Shown here: in pieces, positions 55,331 through 64,000 of the stretch | How the letters are laid out: every line of letters starts with the position of its first letter | Position numbering within the stretch: the first letter of the stretch is position 1 | Assembly: GCA_905221605.1 (NCBI GenBank) | Contig: CAJNDS010000524.1 | Span: 605,581-669,580 of the forward strand | Length of the DNA stretch: 64,000 nucleotides | Reading direction: 5' to 3' | DNA from: Symbiodinium natans | Lineage: Eukaryota > Sar > Dinophyceae > Suessiales > Symbiodiniaceae | Translations under genes and position numbers: made by a program | Notes under the pieces: model-generated | Database searches by the model: none | What the model saw: the letters and a program-made list of their open reading frames with translations, nothing else | Told to the model about the DNA's origin: nothing

Positions 55331-56189
55331 TGCAAAGCAAAATGGAGAGACCATCGGAGTATTCGGTAGTGCCTGAGCGCATCCCACCAAAATGCTTGTC
55401 AGCTGCGGAATGCCTAAGTTCGCAATCGGCAATCTTACTCCCATTCTAAACCCTAAGCCTTTTAGCAGCCAGATTTGGAACTTGTGGCCCCAAGACCTGA
55501 AAGAATGCCTTTTTGCACCGCTAAAGCATGGCAAAAACTCGAAGCACCCAATACTAACCCCTAGCCCACACCCCACCAAGGGCAAGGTGGAGCTTTTCGC
55601 ATTTCGTTCTCTCACAATCTTCCTCTCAGAGAACTTGGTTGACGAACCCCCGTGCAGTCGCGTGCCCTTGGCTCACGGTGTTCTTGTCCGGTACTGGGGA
55701 TTCGCTTTCACTGCCAGTTTGCGGGCGCAGCTTCGAAAAAAGTGGCCTGATGGGTTTTAATCGTTCATATGATTTGAAAAAATGCACGGCTTACGGAAGC
55801 GCAGCTCCGGATTGACCGCTTGGGGCCTGACGCGAGACCCGAGCTATGGGCCTAGGACGAGAGAGCATTGCCCCCCGAGTCCAGAGTCCGGTCTGCGAGG
55901 AGAAAAAAAGCGTGGGCGGGTGCCCTGTATATACTTCCCCCCGAGTTGCCGCTTGCAGGACTTATCTCTCCATGAGAGCCACGGAATGATTCAATTCAGC
56001 TATCTAATAGTATACCTAGCCCCTAAATCCGAATAGAAAACTAGCGCTTGGTCAAAAGAACTATGTAGGGCACCGGTCGTTTTAGTAGCTGTCCTTGAGC
56101 CTGAAACCCCAGATCCCTAGAACCCCTTTCAACCCAGTCTCCTCTCCTGCCACATTTGACTTTGTTCCGACCTTTGCCTCAACCGCCTC

Positions 56190-56345
56190 CGTCTACGAAC
56201 ACTTTCTCAGCACGATCCAGCGAAACTCGTAGTGTCTCAAAGTGCGCAGCCGGTGCTTTCGGCAGCCTATGGATCTCTGCGGGCAAGGTGCTAAATCGAG
56301 ATGCTCCCGGGGAGTTGGCAAAAGCACCACAGATCTCCTGCCGAG
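56190..56345 (-). CDS. Candidate exon, unknown
   Basis: The minus frame reads EICGAFANSPGASRFSTLPA then EIHRLPKAPAAHFETLRVSL and ends in DGG before a stop. Protein-like, no domain. Confidence 0.25.
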
Positions 56346-57075
56346 CACACAGGCACTAAGGCACCAAGCAAGCCACCATGTTACACATAGGGGAAAACAG
56401 AACGGTCCTCGAAGAGACGCTGGTGCTTCACACGGACATGCCCAAAGGACCAGACCTAGGCAGAGTTCGAATAACATGCGATGTAAAGTCATATTATAGA
56501 GGACTACTCTCGGTGTTTTTTTTTAAATGGAGGGTCGCCGGAGGCCAAGCTCGCCGAGCCGCCGTATTGGCCATCTCTTGGGGCTTCAAGGAACTAACCT
56601 GTGGGACCATCTCGTCGCCAATGCTCTTGAAAAGCTGAGCTTGCGCAGTCCTGCACTCGAGTGCATGCGCCACAGACTCAGCGACAGACACGCAAGCTAC
56701 TAGTTGTGAGCTTCACTGCTCCTGGCGGAGAGCTAGGCATGCAGGAGTGTTACATCAGGTGTGGTTAAGATTGGTTAAGTTGTGCTCTGCAGATTCTTCA
56801 GCTTAGGCAAGCGAGAACCTTTCAACCTTTCGAGCGCATAGTGGCAGCTCTGTGTGCCAGCGCTGCTTTGGCATCTGCTATGCAATGCTCTCAACAATAT
56901 GGATTCTGTTTCTTCGAGAGATCCACATCCGCCCAACCTAAGCGAGCCTCACCCCCTACCCCCCCCCCTCAACCCTGATGCTGTTGCTATCTGTCCTTGA
57001 TGCCTTGGTGTGCTGGACCCCTGTGTGTTAAACAGGCCACATGATTATTCATGCTGACCCTGGACGTCCATGGCG

Positions 57076-57399
57076 AGTCCTTGAAAGCGCAGCGGATTGT
57101 GCAAACGACCAGATGGCTGCAGAGAGGCATTGCGCCTCAGATTCAGATCGCACAGCTGGGGTGCGCGAGTAAGCTGACCCACAAGCAATGTACATGCAAA
57201 TGAGAGGGCCTTGTACTCTCCACGCTGTCGCGTCTGCAGCATCTTTGCCGCATTCCTGAGCTGCCAGCCATGCCAACTTGCATCCCTGCCCGCATGGTAT
57301 CAGAGATGTCGTAGACAGAACAACGTTGCTGGCCAGGGACTGGTACAACGGACCACAAGGAACAGAGAGCTTCGCAAATGCCCAAATGAGATTCGTAAC
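57076..57399 (-). CDS. OPR/RAP-like helical repeat exons
   Basis: Directly after a TATGCAG acceptor the frame gives VTNLIWAFAKLSVPCGPLYQ. A second segment at 57147-57076 gives AQCLSAAIWSFAQSAAL. The pattern xNLxWAFAKL..L..L is typical of octotricopeptide and FASTK/RAP-type proteins, which are imported into plastids or mitochondria and act on RNA. Only two repeat units are visible and no RAP domain was found, so the assignment is tentative. Confidence 0.45.
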
Positions 57400-57623
57400 C
57401 TGCATACAGGCAACCTAACAGCCCTGCAACTAACCAGACGAGATTGAGATTCTGGCCGCCTTGGTGTTGATGCACAGATCCGGAGCAGTGCCGGCGTCAC
57501 TCTCACTCACTTGCTCTCCTATTTCACCTATGCCCTGGAGCCGTGACCATGTTTAATATTTGCTTACATATGCTTACCGTTGCCAGAAACTCGTCCGCAA
57601 CACCCGGCAAGGACCTCGTACGG

Positions 57624-57821
57624 CTTCAATTCGCGCAATCGGGGTCCAGCCAGCTCTGCCAGTATTGCAAGCATGCCTTCATCTCGAACCTCAACACACA
57701 TGCTAACAAGTCGAATTTTCTCGCACCTTGCCAAGTGCCCCAAGTAGAATACACGGCTTCCCACTAAGGCCAAGGCTGACAGCCTGAGCTCACGGCATCG
57801 TGCACACTTCTTCAAGTCCAC
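57624..57821 (-). CDS. RNI-type leucine-rich repeat segment
   Basis: The minus frame reads LKKCARCRELRLSALALVGS, then HLARCEKIRLVSMCVEVRDE, GMLAILAELAGPRLREL. The C..L..L.L and DEGMLAI patterns match ribonuclease-inhibitor-like (AMN1/F-box) repeats rather than the LPxxI type at 35-37 kb. It may be one exon of a longer gene. Confidence 0.45.
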
Positions 57822-57999
57822 CGTGTTCCCCTTTTGCTGCGCTGGGTTAGTCCAAGGAGCGTCGCACAAGACCACGCAATGATGCTGGCGCACTGGGCCG
57901 GAAAGCCGGCAGATTGGGCTTCAGCAGAGTTGCTATCTTGCCCAGATTCTAAGGCAAACCTCGCTTTCCTGCAGCGGTGGATGTTCATGACAGCGAGAC

Positions 58000-59360
58000 A
58001 ATGAAAACCTCTCGGCCTATCAGGGTCTTGCATGCTAGGAAAGGCATGAAAGGCAAACCCTCCACCTCTCAATGGCCTTCATCATTGGGCCGAAGCCTGA
58101 CGCAGATGTGCACAGGCAATGCCGTGCAATCTCAAACACATCACTCATCTAGGCCCAGGCCACGATCGCACCAAACAAAGCCGGGCCACCGGGATGCTTG
58201 TGAACTTCAGCGGTCTGAGACGGATCCTGAGGGGGGGATGGGGGGATTGGGCCTTCGCCTGAAGGCAAAGTTCACACAGCCAAAATTTACAAAAGCGCAG
58301 TCTGCGGCTAAATCCGGGTCCTCAGAGCTGTGACGGGCTATGCGGTGCAATGCCGTGGCGAGGTTGACGCCTCAGAAGCTTTTGCTCATCCCCTGCTCCT
58401 TTTCCTACGCAACAAAAGGCAACATGGCGCAAGGCTCGGCTTCCTTAGTAGCTGTACCTACAATAAGCAAACGCCTTAGTCACGCCCAAATGATGGCTTA
58501 GGCTCGTCCGCCGGGCACATTGAAGCTAGGTCATTGTTTTTCCCTGTTCCAGAATTGAACGCATCCACGATGGCTTCCATGAAAAACAAGAGTTTGATTG
58601 ACTATGTCGAGCCTCTCTCTGGGGAACCACACCTACATAACAACCCAACACACACCGCAAACACCTCAACGAATGTACGCGCTATCGGTGTCTGGCTGGA
58701 GGCAGTTCGAACCAACCACCCTCCACCCGACATCAACGCACCGAGCGTTCTTCAAAACCCGCACCTGCCCACACCTGAAAACCGCCTACTTAGCGCTCTT
58801 GGAAGTCTGGCTGCCCAAACCAGAGACCACATACCGAGCGCTGATGTTCGAAGCTCGCTGTAGACTTTATAACACAACGCCCAGTCGGTCGAGACGTGCT
58901 GAAACTAAAGTTTGTTCAGACTCTGGCTGGATTCTAGGTCGTAAGTCCTTACCCAATCGATGCCGAGCGAGCACCATCTGAAAGTAAGCAGAACAAACGA
59001 TTTCACTGTTCAATCCACATTCCTAATTTTGTCTTCAAGTCATCATGACTGCAATTGCCGCGCATTGAGGCCATTAGGCAGTCAAGTTCCGGAAATCTAC
59101 CGCTAAGGTCAATAACTCAGAGTGCACCATCCAACTGCTCACCACGTGGCCATTCATCGACATCAATCGGCTCCAGGTGACATCGAGGACTGCTTTGACT
59201 TTGCCTTGCAGGGGAGCCCACACACGCTTTGACGTCAGTGGTTTGGATTGAACTTTCTGGGAAGGGAGGGGGTGGGGGTATCAGGAAAACAGGGCTCAGA
59301 GAAGTTCACGGGTCAGGAAGCTCGCAAAGCTGCAAATCCCTCTCCACCGGCCTTTGCTTG
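58000..59360. other. No supported gene
   Basis: Plus frames at 58534-58981 overlap in two phases and both look partly protein-like. Neither has a domain or clear splice signals. Confidence 0.35.
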
Positions 59361-59369
59361 CCGCATGCG

Positions 59370-59693
59370 TTATTTCACCTCGCCGCAGCAATCGCAGCAG
59401 AAGTGGCCATACAATGGGCAGTTGTGTATTACTGTATTGCTACAATCTTCATTTATGGTACGTATGCCGTCGGTAGCTCCCCATGAACCCTCAAGAAAGT
59501 GGACATCCAACGGACCATCGAGCGTGATCAAAGAATGTACCCTCAGCCGTTCTGGCCGAGCTGCGGTTGATTGTCTTGCTGAGACGGAGCTCTTGCGCTC
59601 TGGTAGCCTTTGAAGCTCCGAGGCTTTAAAAAGGGCGTGTAAGACTTGCAACAAGTGTGCATGTTCCTCACGTGGGTTCCAAGCGCGTGGCAA
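59370..59693 (-). CDS. Candidate exon, unknown
   Basis: The minus frame reads EEHAHLLQVLHALFKASELQ, then RLRVHSLITLDGPLDVHFLE, with a Cys-rich end (CCDCCGE). The first part is helical. No family recognised. Confidence 0.25.
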   Translation of the reverse strand: MPRAWNPREEHAHLLQVLHALFKASELQRLPERKSSVSARQSTAARPERLRVHSLITLDGPLDVHFLEGSWGATDGIRTINEDCSNTVIHNCPLYGHFCCDCCGEVK

Positions 59694-60072
59694 ACACCTC
59701 TCCCGGCTCCTCGTCCGCGTCCGGGATGCTCATGTGAGGCTGAGACTGCGTCCTTTGCACACATGCAGGCTGCCAGGCTTATGGGTCTGTATCTTGCCGA
59801 AGTCACAACTTCTGTATGCGGAAAAATCGCTTCAGCCCGACTCCCCATCCGGGCTGATCTGCTTGATGTGCTCGTCGCTGCTGTTCCTCTTGCAAAAAGT
59901 CTGGGGATGAAATCTGAGGGTAGGTTCTGCGCCAGCTTTTCTGTACCGTGTGCACCCGTATCCTGCAGACGTCCAGCAGCATGATGCCTGCTCTCGACAT
60001 CTCTATCATCCCCATCGCCTGGCCAGGCGCAGGACTCACATGCACTTGCCGGGCACAGCAGCCGACCACAAA

Positions 60073-60179
60073 CTACTGATTGCTGAAAACTCCCAAAAAA
60101 CAAGAAGGTATTCTTCCTTATCAGGGTAGTATAGGGATTACTATTCTTAATTCTTTTGGGGTGCTTAAGCAACTAGTAG
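60073..60179. mobile_element. MITE- or introner-like element, copy 2 (107 bp)
   Basis: The element starts CTACTGATTGCTGAAAAC and ends in the inverted form of CTACTAGTTGCTTAAGC. It is flanked on both sides by CAAA (60069-60072 and 60180-60183). Internal words TTCTTCCT and ATAGGGATT align with copy 1 at 15474-15577 (ATACAGGGATT there) in the same orientation. Confidence 0.65.
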
Positions 60180-61191
60180 CAAAGGCAGCACAGCACAAGC
60201 CAAGGTTGAACGGAAAGTCTCGAAGCAAGCAAGCGCCACCCCGCGCTGTGGCTACAGAGGTGATTTGGATCTTGCTCGGTTCCAGGTTGGCAGGACCTTA
60301 AACGCATCTTTCTGCTAGAGCCTTAGAATGTAGATACCGACTGATGACGCTCTGCAAAAGCTCTCAAGAAGGAGGCGGACATAATTGGTCAGATTTTGAC
60401 CAAGCCCCCGGCAGGAAGACCAACGCTCGACAATACCGCAGACCGGTCCACCCTCGACGAAGTGGACAAACCTCGTTCACACAGTGCCAATCTCAGCTGC
60501 TTACATGTTCGGTGAGAGACTGTGCTTCTTCTCCTCAACTGAGCCTCGTTCTTCATTTTTCTAATACTAGAAAATTTGATCGTCGGGCCTCTTTCTTCCC
60601 TCGGGCACGTTACCCCCCCGCCCAATTTCTACGGAGCCGGAAAAAAACGTGCACTTCCGGTTTCACCATCTATGCAGTTGTACCCTGGCTTCTGAAGGGC
60701 TCCCCGAAAAGGTTAATTCGCCTCGGCTTCGGCCGAAGCGTCTAGAACAAGCAGGATCTGGTCTATACCCTTCCAGGGCCCCCCCCTAGACCTGCCCCCC
60801 CCCCCTTCACGCTGGAACTCCTCCCTCAGGTGTGTCGGCCCGAACCCCATCATGTTCTCTCTCCCTGCCACGGACGAACGAACACAACCTAGGCTGGCAT
60901 GCCGTTTGACAACCCACGCAACCTGCCCCAAAACGTGCAACCAGGCCACGTGTTCTTAACAGTGACAGGAATGTCCGGGATGTCCTCGTATCCTTCAACT
61001 TGGCTTCTCCTTCCCAAAGGAGACTAGTACTGACTCCGAATTTTGCACCACTTTGTTGCTGATGACACCAAGAGTTGGAACGACTCCGCTCCCCAAAAAG
61101 TTCAAGGGTCCTCATCGTCCTTGACTCATCCGCACTGGTAGGCGAATGGACGACTAAGGTTGACACAAGATGCCTTAGCCAATGCAAGCAT

Positions 61192-61353
61192 CTGTCCTGA
61201 TCCCGCGGCTATCGTCCATTCAAGGGGTTGCTCGCTGACTCCTTGACTCTTTGCCATCAAGATGCCAACCTTGACTGCCAGCTGTCGTCTCTGGAAAGAT
61301 GTGCTTGCCCAGCGAAGGATGTTCGACAGAAGGGTGTCAAACGTCTGTACAAC
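61192..61353 (-). CDS. Candidate exon, unknown
   Basis: Following a CTGCAG acceptor the minus frame reads VQTFDTLLSNILRWASTSFQ, then RRQLAVKVGILMAKSQGVSE and QPLEWTIAAG. Strongly protein-like and amphipathic. No domain assigned. Confidence 0.4.
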
Positions 61354-61399
61354 TGCAGTGGCTGTCATGTGGTGCTGACGCAATGGCTAGATGGTGTGG

Positions 61400-64000
61400 T
61401 ACTGCAAAGTTGGGGTAATCTACTCCTCATCAGTTCCTGATGTTGCATCCAGGCTTGAGCCGAGAACGCCGAGAAGCCGTCAACGTGTCAAATCATGTCA
61501 AATCCCACATCGGGCACTACGAGCTCCACTCTGCAGCCACGTTAAGAGCTTGGGAACCGACGGCGTCGGCACGGCCTTGGCCTTTGGCAAACCTTCCAGC
61601 CAGCTGCAGGATCCAAATCTGAAAAATCCTCCAGGTTTACTGCTCACACAGCAACAGAATCTCTTGTCTTGAATTTCTGGGCCTTCATCGGCATTGCGCG
61701 CGTCCCGCTGCATTCGGAAGGCTAGACCATGATCCGCATACGTCGGCCTTCAGCGGCTTGGGCATGCCGATTACAACACATTCAGGCGCCTGAAGCTGGC
61801 CCGAGAATATCCGCAGTTCTACCGGGTTCTCAGCTGATATCTGCGAGTTTCCAGATGCTCCTGCTTTAGATTCCATCGAACATTCATGCTGGGACTGTTT
61901 GTTGCAGGCATTGGCAAGCTCATGACGGACGCACGTTGACAGACAGGATCAGCTGGGCATTGCGGAACTGAGACAAAATGCCACACGTCGCACGATGCGG
62001 GCGGCATCGCAGAGGCAATGCTGATTTAGCACTCTTGCAGGGTTGTCAGGAGCTCCTGTGCATGCACGAGGCCATCGGACACGCGAGTCATCTGCGGCTG
62101 CAGCCTCGGTAACGCGAAAGGGCATGGAACTCTGACGCGTGTCAGGCATTGGGGAGCGACGTAGTTGGCTGCTCCCGCACGTAAGAGCAGTAGGGGGTCG
62201 ACCTCACGCCAGAAAACATCTGCAACGCATCTGCTCCAGCACAAAGCAACTACCCCCCCCAGCACATGCTTGTGCTGCTCCTGGCCAACACAATGTGGCC
62301 TGAAAGCTCCAGCTGACAGTGTTCGCACCAGAAGGGTCTGAGCAAAGTGGGCCCCGGGTGTCTTGAAAGGCCGGCTTCCGTTCCACGCCTGTACGCCTGT
62401 ACGCTGATTTCACAGCAGGAAGACCTTGTAAGATATTGTAAGCTTCTCACCATGGCGGGCATATTGTGGCAATTCCATCCACCTTCAAGCCTCACTGCCA
62501 ATTCTATTTCAGGCCGCACGGCAAAATTGGCTCAAACCGATGTGCAGAGATGCTGAGGAAGTGGCGCGAGTGCAGATGATTGGCTGTGTTGTCCGTGCTT
62601 CGGGGTGCCTTTGTAACCGTAACACTCACATGACTTACAGAACTCGCGACCCACTCCGGGCGGCAGCACCACGAGGTCCGGCCTGCTGCCTGCGTCGCCT
62701 CTCAGAGGCGCTATGCACGCTTCCGGACGGGTCCTTTGAAGGAGGCGTCCTTGCACATCTGTTTGACATCTGTTCCACGTCTCACAACTGTCTCACATCG
62801 AAAGGACCTCCAGGAAAGCCCTGAGTGCCCAGCGACAAGCGAGCGTTGGTAAGGCGTGACCAGTCATACCTCTTGTGACTGCAAATCAAGAAAGCAGTAA
62901 CTGGCATCCCGTCAGGACCAACGGATCATGCGCAAGAACTGGTCTCCGGTGGTCACTCGATGAAGTTGCGACGATATTCCGTGCCCATTTACAGATGATG
63001 ACAATTCAGCCACTAACGGCCCCACCTCATGCATCGTGTGCTGACAGTATGGGGAAACGTCTTTCGTAACCACTCCATGCATCCATAGGACCTTCTTCTA
63101 TCTTGAGCCATCGGACAAGGGCCAGATACTGCTCCGCCGCATATGTTGGGTTCACAATTTGTCGCCAGAAGCAATCAGACAAGAAAGGTGACAAGCCAAA
63201 GCCAAAACTGCACTTTCCCGCAGGCTTGTGGAAGCATCAGGAAGTATGGGAATTACATGCCATAACAATAATCATCTCACGCCGGCCAACTACCTGGTGT
63301 ACCTGCGCTGCGTCAGCATTTATCTCTCGAACCAAGAACACACACAGAGAGCGACAGACAAAAAGCATAACTGAGACGAGGACTGTGGCCAGTGAGATGT
63401 TGGCCCTGGTTCTGTGTGCTGTACAAGGCCTCGTGATCAGCAGCCGCCGAACGCTGTCGATTCGTAGGAGGCACTCATGAACTCCCGGTGCAGTGGTTTC
63501 AAAAGTCACTTGCAAACCAAAGAATGTAGTACACCATTCAGCTTGCAGAGATGGATGGAGCCTGGCTCTAGTCCTGCATGCCACAAGCAGCCGCCTCCTC
63601 CAGGCCGCGCGGAACTACTGCAGCTGGCTGTAGCACCCGCTGCCACCTGGCGTGCCGTTGCCCGCAACGCTACATTCTCTGTGTGTATGCGTGTGTGTCT
63701 CTACATCGTTGCACATGCCCCAAATCATAATGCTGGGCCATCTTGCCTGAACAGGTGCAGGTGAAGCGGTTGCAGCTTGATGCTGCTTAAATTCCTCAGC
63801 CAGACTGCCGAGAGCAATGGCAGTCCAGATCAAGCTCATGGATACTTATGGTTTCGAGCCTCGGCTCACGGAATTCGAACTTCTGCAGCCAAGGATCAGG
63901 TCTAAATCGCAAGTCAGCTACCCTTGCAGCTGTTGCGCCAACGGGTTCTCTGCTGCAGGAAGCGGCGAACCCTCATCCAGAGGGCCGTTGGTGAACTCAG
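61400..64000. other. Unassigned to window end
   Basis: Minus segments near 61870-61700 (NPVELRIFSGQLQAPECVVI) and 62130-62030 (LQPQMTRVSDGLVHAQELLT) are protein-like. Beyond 62.2 kb nothing is convincing. C- and G-tracts are common. Confidence 0.3.

Overview
This window looks like nuclear DNA of a dinoflagellate, probably Symbiodiniaceae/Suessiales-like, although the genus cannot be fixed from the sequence. Five things support this. Genes are cut into many short exons. Introns read best with GC-AG and GA-AG borders beside GT-AG, often with short direct repeats at both ends. Arabidopsis-type telomere motifs (TTTAGGG) lie scattered inside the sequence. A 13-nt match to the dinoflagellate spliced leader sits just upstream of an intronless gene. 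Long intronless genes alternate with intron-rich ones. No rRNA, tRNA, CRISPR or bacterial-type operon was found.

All well-supported genes are on the minus strand, so this is probably part of a unidirectional gene block. Four genes are firm: a secreted ADP-ribosylglycohydrolase built from five exons (20850-23191), a tandem copper-only-SOD-like surface protein (27631-28650, intronless), a secreted GH130-like five-bladed beta-propeller protein (33620-35125, intronless), and a 1327-residue secreted protein with eleven ~105-residue cysteine repeats (48334-52317, intronless). A UPF0020/RlmL-type RNA methyltransferase (43157-46419) is well supported from five motif-bearing exons. Less certain are a Ras-like GTPase (5990-7669), an LRR gene (35262-37648), a protein-kinase fragment (1131-1483), coiled-coil genes (13068-20283), an RNI-type LRR segment (57624-57821) and OPR/RAP-like helical repeats near 57.1-57.4 kb.

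Layout. 0-9.5 kb: kinase, GTPase and zinc-ribbon exons around a 4.0-4.9 kb low-complexity block. 9.9-12.6 kb: coding-like exons, CT microsatellites and a ~27-copy 41-bp minisatellite between two related flanks. 13-20.3 kb: coiled-coil exons, AT-rich islets and one copy of a ~104-bp inverted-repeat element. 20.8-23.2 kb: ADP-ribosylglycohydrolase. 23.2-27.6 kb: mostly repeat-derived or unassigned DNA. 27.6-37.7 kb: SOD-like gene, short unknown exons, GH130-like gene and LRR exons. 38-46.5 kb: orphan exons, an interstitial telomeric block and the methyltransferase. 46.5-48.3 kb: nothing convincing. 48.3-52.3 kb: the large repeat protein. 52.3-64 kb: scattered candidate exons and the second copy of the inverted-repeat element.

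Three of the four best genes carry predicted signal peptides without introns, and the fourth (the glycohydrolase) is also secreted. The window is therefore rich in secretory or cell-surface proteins, but nothing shows that they act in one pathway. Exon borders were chosen by eye from family conservation and reading frame; RNA evidence was not available.
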